Origin: Ardenticatenaceae bacterium
GTDB taxonomy: Bacteria > Chloroflexota > Anaerolineae > Promineifilales > Promineifilaceae
Length of the DNA: 64,000 nucleotides
Reading direction: 5' to 3'
Assembly: GCA_020634565.1 (NCBI GenBank)
Contig: JACKBN010000016.1
Coordinates: 1 to 64,000 of the forward strand
Part shown: piece after piece, positions 46,801 to 51,474 of the stretch
Numbering within the stretch: position 1 is the first letter of the stretch
Layout of the letters: the number at the start of each line of letters is the position of its first letter
Program-made: the position numbers and the translations under genes
The notes under the pieces: generated by a model
Databases searched by the model: none
The model's input: the letters and a program-made list of their open reading frames with translations, nothing else
What the model was told of the DNA's origin: nothing

Positions 46801-47539
46801 TGATGTCACAGTCACAGTCATTGATGATGATGGTGCCCCAAGCATTAACTTTGTTACGGCAACGATAACCACAACGGAAGAAACGGAAAATCTGTTGGTC
46901 TCTTTGACCTTATCCAATCCGTCGGCCTCGACTGTGCAAGTAACGGTGACGAGTGGTGATAACGGGGCAACAGCGGGTGAAGATTATACGGCCGTTTCCG
47001 AAACCATCACCTTCGCCCCATCAGAAACAACGGCAACCGTCGTCTTGCCCATCTTAGAAGATTTGCTAGATGAACCCACAGAAGACCTAACGCTCACTTT
47101 AAGTGATCCTGTTGCCGCCGACCTCGGTTTGGTCAGTGTGGTAACGATTGCCATTGAAGATGATGATGCCCCGGCACGCATTTCGATTGCGGACAGCAGC
47201 GCACCAGAAACGGATTTGAGTGGCAGCATGGTCTTCACGGTGACGTTGGATACACCGTCAGCCTATACCATCACGGTTGATTATGTGACTCAGGATGATA
47301 CGGCCGTTGCTGGTGAAAATTACACAGCAACCAGCGGCACACTTACTTTTGCTCCGGGTGAAACAGAGCAAACCATCGTCGTGCCCATCATCGGTAACAC
47401 CGAATCTGATCCTGACTTAACATTCCAGGTTGTGTTGTCGAACAGCAACTACAGTTTAATCGAAGATAACACAGCCATCGGCACGATTCTTGACGACGAC
47501 GGCAACTTCATCTTCTTGCCAATGATTGTTAACAATTAA
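34868..47539 (+). CDS. Giant cell-surface protein (4223 residues) with internal membrane bundle, TSP3, LamG and Calx-beta domains
   Basis: Signal segment at about 10-36; LolA/LppX-like lipoprotein-type domain at about 40-290; two membrane helices (about 303-351). Calcium-binding thrombospondin-3 repeats ('DSDGDGVNDADE') lie at about 430-590 and 1588-1715. A hydrophobic bundle of five to six helices sits at about 1195-1366. Six LamG/concanavalin-like domains follow at about 1740-1945, 1990-2220, 2240-2440, 2510-2735, 2860-3070 and 3340-3560, each with 'DGxDDYL'-like and 'DGxLLDS'-like motifs. Ig-like segments lie between, and about four Calx-beta domains (3750-4210) precede the last residues 'FIFLPMIVNN'. 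Probably a calcium-dependent carbohydrate-binding or adhesive surface protein. The reading frame is intact over 12.7 kb. Confidence 0.85.
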   Translation: MSKSIRVKRIVTSGLFSLILIGITLVWLGSSASLLAQNHDPQAQNLIEQAWDKVEEVERYSFRTRLVQLVYPAPSIANAGRPPKEETLGISGTYETNSYRMETTLWPNGTFDPNSGIDMLIENGRSYVRQPNQTEWEEINDFSNSFAPGGDPISFLSGMSNVQATGTDSRTIGNVTLSFTTYSFDLDGPAMANYIDRITNQILQEQGELPQGMEVNAGEGFREMTGQGRVWIGEDGYLARIEVDLALPADDSGERVEAQLTSDFYDYTLPEATVLPSLVNDPSAWMRGVVTAVATPEAGTNLGWFISGFAFLGLFVLLLWHRAYAKRFYAALILLIISSMIFSPLIQAEEVHAYYEAQLIRAQEQTEREQMIEHYEAINAAAYGNDWNPHEKPALSDPYSIISEPPADLAAAGGQLPISNDEYTVAAATGDADTDSDGDGVNDADEILWDSCPYLSSSTEYANEEDCANVADPSDSDGDTLPDYAEIYELGTLPDEADSDGDSIDDYLEVQGFSYNSTQWYLNPLESDTNNDGQSDALECPLWSSENDYFDESAVCPDTDNDGNPDLFDVDDDNDGVWDIDDDAPTTAGNIYDDENPLVLSINGLETNKPVLVDLQFRPTDPTLLTYSGLVLDWPTGDYEGQITRGLDTTFATTSNADAQSDDDTAVYGDIKITPVVEVTIPYSEGHYGNLPVNDTYFGIDRTIGITVGQWLDDTELDTYAISVTDVDETSGDLTAYVPLSTVYSESGDSPVAFSATMFYSPTQGTANVAEWGEAHQYRLAWMVQMITDDCVADVDEDGDGDTDNEEYDACTREDEFSVIHIYQDEPWQLTALTVSEEHGIDVAQLYEDPASDPDRSIEDQLWLYGWNMANTFIDGIDCDSTTTNADGTVDCVGDGTRDVTLADLPTKLDEWGTDEDDGINYNYVVLDGINSYDHQGYLAYVANTETTALLDSVFTPYTASQPYSSILIAYETTNRSVNIESATDDGDGGLSFDFSEEVTSLTAGMTWQTFSYDDDAAAWEEADTEAYLEFLTEYLETYDSFFTPTDDSDEAAEEVEGKLLWFQTYYLTLAAGLVAMVEYDNTTINLPSFESSDDSVEFLNDIEALYDTATTSAAKRLGTFLFYYISDIVAKSDFTTSTWAYMRLMYSADDLSSYVSTISGTQIYYREYKYFKVFGNKKLTQLTVRDGSLRMVKASLAVFVVGAAFVAVGTIFNTLGLSDVGNVLIAIGLVLVAITSIALISLETIALIGKYKIISYIKREYTGGAGLAKVRSVDAAYKRTYRLHAAYGLAVGIGVALIAYAFAFDSLGNSPQGYEIATITAYLIASIIVELIFFVIGLIIPVGTLIILFLEIVDLILLVISFFWDDAPDTIQGALTEAIADALYDFDLYAKNMEDENRLMLDFDYGLADYELGYVESNAFIISSTLTNTLWTKSFSRDDLERNAFEYAVSEDETALDGVSLDADYNSGEWENINYDDYVLTYPDADYYGDKGVWFTRTVTLSLPFAENGTGININTEGSYFLEKYRLVGEGCWKVLFEGTEVECEEYDFKDISSTELSVFTFDVLPDTLAEFVSLSWNRSMMHMPDQYDQDGDGVINQAYNGADPNDQAADSDGDGIHDYFEIVDGYDPEAADGDGDGLNDWEELYIYETDPTLADTDNDGLSDYAEAKTGWTIAYTDDGGNTQITRIWSDPVIDDLDDDGLGDLQEFIYGFNPNVANDASDVDNLIEIENISLEEVGGPLFLLKLEEDADETVITDYSGYNNNFSCNSGADKCPEMGVDGAYGNAFSFDGSNDYLETDFTLNPAETEFTAALWFKPDAFDTGTYQRLITQEADNGSDTTWLGFESTGWYYTLIGGQYMSAGLHAPTGEWSHGAVTYDGTTLSIYLDGVLLNSTTATAVASSKPVRIGVDGNSNNFYFHGDMDEIAIFDTALTEDEIVDLMNGRYNTNDLIVRPGADLTYQATITNTSASRDANGFLYANSNIASPEVAEPALALGFDIDQRLAYFPSEIELKNNDPAVENGGIFYCIDNGTCPIAGATGAFNTSLDFDGIDDVVYIPKLSSDITELQGDENHIFFWIYVDAYPTSGNAMILDTDDTSAGAMDIYIDSSGYLHFDSVGYGDGTSLTTIPTQTWTHIGYRRGRELIINGGDNGDGDDIATNTDDSAKNPIWGPGRLGNSLDGSEPFNGRIDEIVIYHAWVSGSLVHDYIYAGDYFRSASGLRADAVFDLDQLIEDDTDSNLGYVNLVNGLREADCSGPTIGCPAVLSNGYYGEALTFDGANDALDLDTMAFAKSDYTIGLWFQTNSLPGAQTLLSAYDDTGLALQLSLTTSGEPRFLHRFPGGDSGGTELSDTGSLDDGAWHYFTAVKEEDTLYLYIDGQLLDSATGITDVATDDINVVLGYQAVDNSDYFAGQLDELVILDEAVDADGVSYLMNSQYPAIEIPTIFESFSLNSQTTAVPSGTATVADHVESGSVHAFEEEVEVAFDLTETINVTTYNHDSDDDPTDGSDYTGYFRFEEIPGSTTFDNQLRYRTAQLSSAEEYITLNATCVANSCPVAGVNGVDGRALYFDGVDDYLHVNIDGRIVLQDDGTYDDLAYYQRPEVQSVSVWVNGSEGTIFNRGSDANGYHFQVDFGRVSFIDSFDNFSTVEFDMPVNEWAHLVATITDDGEYFIYVNGELVASYDTNYAEADSIKGDWHIGANYGTQNHFKGYIDDLRLYEIYLNTDEVEALYENSVPRIRFEFDEASDETNFVDSISGYVAEPVTTQCVDLTLETVTSAGSNSTLSNIAIYVSGETMYYEAADALSEELNIITPICSTPHYITVGGFNSDGFELPFSGFSSVDIAESASTEATFSLGGQELTLTFATSAPYNATSPVAGTDGRIGNTLYFPGNDDGYLEVLDSAGLGEFATDDFTILGWIRTDAVDSNPIWAKDDGDGVNEAGEKLLTVNVNGQLTMGVIGASQNRFIYSTEPINDNVWHHFAVTWDYDGSGTGGSGTIYIDGVDVTNTGSSNYAAIDPDNSGDSWAIGRRSTNTDGNIFFDGELDELTFYLGRSLESSLVYETYLREARWYRDTAQFSVVVDDDAPTLTMQTQYPFFSSDYMQLVATPDDPTSAIQLVQFGVKGPADSDYAWDTAELCADSGVAYCPYFRSSDSGQYDVIFRLVDSVGNETISEVYNFYFDNVGPIVTGDTSGTDLVAAVSPISEATWQVALSGTISDPDLNTGLSGSGVNTDALYITVLNNALDVVGSPNQQAEVASDGTWTIAYEVTRIAPAGRYFVTATAEDEVENRSETSLGTFAIDAQGPAVKMAHRLWPTQLISDTHVISGVVTDQPDWAGPVLALHFEEGDGANEYYNYGSEQQMLACSGNCPNNTDSGAFGRGLAFDDGTQGWALDNTVISDSVNFDSNDAFSIAFWVQPAAMQLNTAQETNSLIEKWGDGSSYPYSIRLYNSSSANTGKIVASRSDGTNTVEVTSTAVLDAAFHHVALVKDGDILTLYVDGEAQMSVTDTTTGDTTNNDSLALGHRPDNANTTFTGILDELYVYKRPLSAAEIYAMAQDEVDGSNQVELAFEVIDFATYPDLLSIDNRQTDVTWQSASVALPTERDSTWSYTLPDMENWYYIHVRGQDGGGNAASAETVWHGLIDHVAPTITATGAQSGAGTMAETVYTFTLSDFLLDLETAVYPCASPEIMTQTYSDSNLPYDGFAYEISGTCTVAELQTSGTFSICDVAGHCVDEIVTPTVTDDMLYELAAETTSVAELNLGAATPLTYTITRSGDLSRSSSVDFDFLASSAELLTDFGNVQVSGTGISEANGTITFTTGADIATITLDVFGDEIAESDEEIVLTLSSPTGANNTGSGTLVNSPVTTTIVDDDMAEVLITPSTLVIAETGTTSADFVMTLSGEPAAPVTVTLSTDDNTECIVSPNELSVTSLTWHTGVTATVTSVDETTDDGDQTCTVITSVAASEDMDYDGLAVPDVTVTVIDDDGAPSINFVTATITTTEETENLLVSLTLSNPSASTVQVTVTSGDNGATAGEDYTAVSETITFAPSETTATVVLPILEDLLDEPTEDLTLTLSDPVAADLGLVSVVTIAIEDDDAPARISIADSSAPETDLSGSMVFTVTLDTPSAYTITVDYVTQDDTAVAGENYTATSGTLTFAPGETEQTIVVPIIGNTESDPDLTFQVVLSNSNYSLIEDNTAIGTILDDDGNFIFLPMIVNN

Positions 47540-47585
47540 TCTGTTGAAATAAAGTTCTTTGTCCCTTAGGACAGGCTCAAAAAAT

Positions 47586-47620
47586 GTGAAATCCTACAAG
47601 ATGTAGGATTTCACGCATTT
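47586..47620 (+). terminator. Intrinsic terminator of the giant gene
   Basis: Arms 47586-47598 and 47602-47614 form a perfect 13-bp stem around a 3-nt loop. It is preceded by an A-run and followed by GCATTTT. It lies 46 nt after the giant gene's stop. Confidence 0.75.
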
Positions 47621-47640
47621 TGAATCGGCAGGCATACTGG

Positions 47641-47696
47641 CTAGGAAAAAGTAGCCTCTGTACTAATCCTACAATGTGTACAGTTCCTTATTTCCC
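47641..47696 (+). promoter_or_regulatory. Dyad operator copy C
   Basis: CTAGGAAAAAG, CTGTAC (47658-47663), 14 bp, GTACAG (47678-47683), then TTCCTTATTTCCC. It is nearly identical to copy B, with the same half-site spacing. The -10 expected at the spacing of copies A and B is poor here; TATAGT further downstream is a better candidate. Confidence 0.65.
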
Positions 47697-47897
47697 AGTG
47701 AAATGACTACGACTGATTAGGTATAGTGTGTACTACAAGAAAAACTCAACTCTGCTCTGTATTTTTAGCGATGTAGGAGCCCATAAATCTTCATTCGTTG
47801 ACAACAAATAATTGAAACATCGCAGACAAGAAACGCACCCACTGTGCAGATTTGGGTGCGCCATCTGGCAGATGATCCTAAATTGGAGACAGCATAC

Positions 47898-50800
47898 ATG
47901 CAAACGCAAGCTTTACAAAAAACGCTCACGATATTTCTAGCCATTACATTTTTATTGTTGGTAGGAATAGCTACTGTCGCTGCCCGCGAAATTCCCTTTT
48001 CTACGGAACAGACCGTGGACACGTCAGTTGATGGAGCCCGCAGTGTTGTCACCGCAGATATAGACGGTGACGGCGATATGGATGTGCTGGGCACATCATT
48101 TGATGCTGACACCATTGCCTGGTGGGAAAACAGTGCTGGGGACGGCACCACTTGGACTAAACACACCGTCGATGCAGCTTTTAACACAGCACGTAGTGTC
48201 GTCGCCGCTGACATAGACGGCGATGGCGATATAGATGTGATTGCTGCGGCACAAACCGACAACGACATTGCCTGGTGGGAAAACAGTGCTGGCGACGGCA
48301 CCGCTTGGACAAAGCGCGACGTGGATACCAACTTTCCCGCCGTCGTTAGTGTTAACAGTGCCGATGTCGATGGGGATGGCGATATGGATATCCTTGGGGC
48401 TGCCGCCAGTGCGGACGACGTTGCCTGGTGGGAAAACACAGCGGGTGACGGCACGGCTTGGACCAAACGTGTCGTAGATGCCAATTTTGACGGGGCGTTT
48501 GATGTCAACACGGGAGACATGGATGGAGACGGCGATTTGGATGTTCTTGCTGCGGCACGTGACGCAGGTGATATTGCCTGGTGGGAAAATACCGTTGGCG
48601 ATGGCACCACTTGGACTAAACACGATGTCGATACGGCCGTTACCAGCGCCCGTAGCGCAATTGCTGCGGATATGGATGGCGATGGTGATCTAGACGTCCT
48701 GGGCACAGGATATACCAATGACGATGTTGCTTGGTGGGAGAACACCGCTAGCAATGGCACCGCTTGGACCAGACACGATGCTAACGTAACCACCGTAGAC
48801 GACCACTTTTTTCGCCCACTTGATGCCATCGCCACCGACATGGATAGCGATGGCGATATGGACATCGTTGCGGTTGCCTTTACCGACGACACCGTTGCCT
48901 GGTGGGAAAATACCGACACAGTGGGCACAACTTGGGTTAAACGAACGGTAAATTCTACCTTTGATGGTGCCTACAGCGTCACAACCAGCGATCTGGATAG
49001 CGATGGTGATTTCGATATCATTGCTTCAGCGAACGCTGATGACACCATCTCCTGGTGGGCAAATGACACCATTCACCGCAGCGCAACTTACCCAAGCGCG
49101 GGGAAAATTGACATAGATGACGCCTTTGCTGGCGTGCGTAGCGTAATAACCGCCGACATTGATGGTGATGGCGATTTAGACGCGCTGGGTGCCGCTTTCA
49201 CGGCAGACAGTATCGCTTGGTGGGAGAACACGGCCGGGGATGGCTCCGCTTGGACGGAATGGAGCGTAGCTACTGGCTTTGACGGCGCACGCTCTGTTGT
49301 TGCTGCCGACATTGATGGGGATGGAGATGTCGATGTTATCGGCGGTGCCCAGCTTGCCAATGCAGTCGCGTGGTGGGAAAACACAGCCGGGGATGGCACG
49401 GCCTGGAGTGAACAGAGCATCGATACCACATTTAACGCTGTCCTCAGTGTCAATGTTGCTGACGTCGATGGGGATGGCGATATCGATATTTTGGGTGCAT
49501 CCAGTGCCAATAGCACGGTTTCTTGGTGGGAGAACAGTGCTGGCGATGGTTCCGCTTGGAGCAAACACGACATCAACACAACCTTCGATGGGGCATACGA
49601 CGTCAACAGTGCCGATATGGATGGTGATGGTGACATGGATGTCTTAGGGGCAGCGCGTGATGATGACGACGTTGCCTGGTGGGAAAACGCCTCTGGTGAT
49701 GGGCTGACCTGGACAGAGCATATCGTCAACACAGATCCTTTTAACAGTGCCCGTAGTGCCATCGCATTTGATGTGGATATGGACGGCGACATGGACATTT
49801 TGGGGGCATCTTTCGATGACGACGATATTGTCTGGTGGGAAAACACAGCTGGCGATGGTTCAGCTTGGACCAAACAAGTTGTCGATGACCTCTTTTTCGG
49901 AGCCATCGATGTGACAGCCGCCGACCTTGATGAAGATGGCGACCTGGACATTCTTGGTGCCGGGTTTACAAACGGTGTTGATGTTGGGGTTGATATTGCC
50001 TGGTGGGAAAACACGGCTGGCGACGGCTCCGTTTGGACAAGAACCAACGTGGATACCACGTTTGATGGAGCATATAGTATTGCAACTGGCGATCTAGATA
50101 AAGACAGCGATCTAGATATTGTTGGCGCTGCGTTTACTGATAACGCTATTGCCTGGTGGCAGAACCGTGGCGGCCAGTTTGCCTTCGCAACGACAGATAG
50201 TGCACCAGCCACAATGGCGCCGAACACAATAGGTGATTTACTAAAGATAGATACGATTCATCGCGGCCGTAGTGGGGACAGTAATCTGGAACTCACAACA
50301 TTGGAGCTCCGTTTTGATGGTTGTTTAGGGGAGAGTTGCACAGAGCAGGCACTGACAAGCGCCCAAGCCAATGAGCTTTTTGATGATCTACGCATCTATC
50401 TAGATGATGGCAGTGGCGTGTTTGAAAGTGGTTCTGACACACTCGTTACGGCCGTAACACCGTTGGCATTAACTGGCGGCATTCAGACTGTCACATTTGT
50501 AAATGACGACCCCACTGTACAAGTAGCTCAAGGTACACCTCAGACCTACTTTGTGGTTGTCGATCGCATAGATACGATACCGGTGACAGCTTCTGTGGAT
50601 CGATTCACAATTAATCATATTACAGAAACCGGCAGTACAGCAGCGGATAGTCCTCATGACATTAACTTGCTATTGGAATATGTAGGCAACCAGACTTCTT
50701 CCCAAGTCGTTGTTCCGGTAAACAGTGCCCCCGTCGCCAACGACGATTTTTACACGACGGAGGAAGATACACCATTGGTTATTGCGCCTAATGGTGTGAT

Positions 50801-51044
50801 TAGCAATGATATTGATAATGAAAACCATCCGTTAACCGTCATTGTGGATAGTGACGTCAACAACGGAGTGCTGGCTCTCAACCTGGATGGTTCTTTTGTT
50901 TACACGCCAACGGTTGGCTTTAGTGGGGATGATTCATTTACTTATATTCTTAGCGATGGGGGATTGACGGATACGGCAACCGTCACGTTGAAGGTGACAG
51001 TCAGCGACTATCCCATCTTTTTGCCTATGATAATTAAAGATTAG
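47898..51044 (+). CDS. Secreted double seven-bladed FG-GAP/VCBS propeller protein
   Basis: 1048 residues from the ATG at 47898 (GGAGAC upstream). After a signal peptide ending near 'VAARE', fourteen FG-GAP repeats follow, each with 'DIDGDGDxDVLG' (calcium loop) and 'IAWWENxAGDG'. They fall into two sets of seven split at 'WWANDTIHRSATYPSAGK', matching two seven-bladed propellers. A beta domain (about 710-930), a cadherin-like domain ('NSAPVANDDFYTTEEDTPL') and the final 'YPIFLPMIIKD' complete the protein. There is no enzymatic motif; calcium-bound ligand recognition at the surface is inferred. It shares operator and promoter sequences with the giant gene. Confidence 0.88.
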   Translation: MQTQALQKTLTIFLAITFLLLVGIATVAAREIPFSTEQTVDTSVDGARSVVTADIDGDGDMDVLGTSFDADTIAWWENSAGDGTTWTKHTVDAAFNTARSVVAADIDGDGDIDVIAAAQTDNDIAWWENSAGDGTAWTKRDVDTNFPAVVSVNSADVDGDGDMDILGAAASADDVAWWENTAGDGTAWTKRVVDANFDGAFDVNTGDMDGDGDLDVLAAARDAGDIAWWENTVGDGTTWTKHDVDTAVTSARSAIAADMDGDGDLDVLGTGYTNDDVAWWENTASNGTAWTRHDANVTTVDDHFFRPLDAIATDMDSDGDMDIVAVAFTDDTVAWWENTDTVGTTWVKRTVNSTFDGAYSVTTSDLDSDGDFDIIASANADDTISWWANDTIHRSATYPSAGKIDIDDAFAGVRSVITADIDGDGDLDALGAAFTADSIAWWENTAGDGSAWTEWSVATGFDGARSVVAADIDGDGDVDVIGGAQLANAVAWWENTAGDGTAWSEQSIDTTFNAVLSVNVADVDGDGDIDILGASSANSTVSWWENSAGDGSAWSKHDINTTFDGAYDVNSADMDGDGDMDVLGAARDDDDVAWWENASGDGLTWTEHIVNTDPFNSARSAIAFDVDMDGDMDILGASFDDDDIVWWENTAGDGSAWTKQVVDDLFFGAIDVTAADLDEDGDLDILGAGFTNGVDVGVDIAWWENTAGDGSVWTRTNVDTTFDGAYSIATGDLDKDSDLDIVGAAFTDNAIAWWQNRGGQFAFATTDSAPATMAPNTIGDLLKIDTIHRGRSGDSNLELTTLELRFDGCLGESCTEQALTSAQANELFDDLRIYLDDGSGVFESGSDTLVTAVTPLALTGGIQTVTFVNDDPTVQVAQGTPQTYFVVVDRIDTIPVTASVDRFTINHITETGSTAADSPHDINLLLEYVGNQTSSQVVVPVNSAPVANDDFYTTEEDTPLVIAPNGVISNDIDNENHPLTVIVDSDVNNGVLALNLDGSFVYTPTVGFSGDDSFTYILSDGGLTDTATVTLKVTVSDYPIFLPMIIKD

Positions 51045-51069
51045 TCGTGTGCTGCGAAGAGCAACCCGA

Positions 51070-51342
51070 TCATTTATCGGATTCAGAATCTTGCGACGCA
51101 TCATCTTTGACACAACTAACCGAAATCAAAGGTGAGCCCATAGCGTAAAGCCGTCGCAAGATACCCTGTAAAGCCGCCTGATCAAGCAATCCGGTTAAGA
51201 GCGTGATGGGTAAGCCATCTTCGTCGAATTTAGCAACAAGGGTCATTGCCCCACCCCAATCCAATACGCTTGCATCCAAGTGCCCAGGGACTTTGATTAG
51301 GTATGTTACTGGTTGTGATAGGCTTAACGGCCGTTTCTCCAT
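51070..51342 (-). CDS. Small DQAALxGxLRRL-type protein, companion of the LuxR regulator
   Basis: 90 residues from the ATG at 51342. An in-frame TTG at 51420 would add 26 residues but begins inside or beside the regulatory element. Features: 'KVPGHLDASVLDWGG', 'DGLPITLLTGLLDQAALQGI' and 'LRRLYAMGSPLISVSCV'. I recall similar short proteins in Chloroflexota and Firmicutes, annotated only as hypothetical, often with 'DQAALHGLL...LGLPL'. No membrane segment or catalytic motif is seen. It lies downstream of the MalT-like regulator on the same strand, with a conserved element between them. Confidence 0.65.
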   Translation of the reverse strand: MEKRPLSLSQPVTYLIKVPGHLDASVLDWGGAMTLVAKFDEDGLPITLLTGLLDQAALQGILRRLYAMGSPLISVSCVKDDASQDSESDK

Positions 51343-51423
51343 CTCTGTCTCGCTTAACCTAACATAGGCTGTATCATCATTCAACCCGACGTAGGAAAAT
51401 GTATGTTCAGAGGATAGCAAAAT

Positions 51424-51466
51424 GGCGGTATTATTGTCATACCCCGGAGGTATTATCTGGGAGGTA
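51424..51466 (-). promoter_or_regulatory. Conserved ATACC-N5-GGTAT element, copy 1
   Basis: A perfect inverted repeat ATACC (51439-51443), 5 bp, GGTAT (51449-51453), flanked by GTATTATTGTC and CTGGGAGGTA. Almost the same 43-bp sequence occurs at 58574-58616. It lies between the LuxR regulator stop and the small companion gene and probably drives that gene. The MalT-like regulator is the obvious candidate binder. Confidence 0.65.
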
Positions 51467-51474
51467 TTTGCAAT

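Larger units (their letters stand above)
47540..47897 (+). other. Terminator, operator copy C and leader of the FG-GAP gene
   Basis: 358 bp. In order: a 13-bp hairpin terminator (47586-47614), operator copy C (47641-47696), a -10-like TATAGT in 'GTATAGTG' (about 47722), a leader segment similar to that of the giant gene, and an 8-bp stem (47834-47841 with 47853-47860). TTGGAGAC then lies before the ATG at 47898. An in-frame GTG at 47844 would add 18 residues before the signal peptide and is less likely. Confidence 0.65.

Noticed and set aside
48006..50175. CRISPR-like periodicity in the FG-GAP gene
   Set aside because: The repeats are about 150 bp, degenerate at the DNA level, and fully coding.
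47765..50227. Long antisense open frames opposite the FG-GAP repeats (387 and 379 codons)
   Set aside because: Their translations are low-complexity Ser/Pro/Val runs mirroring the 'DGDGD' and 'WWEN' repeats on the plus strand; they are by-products of repetitive codons.
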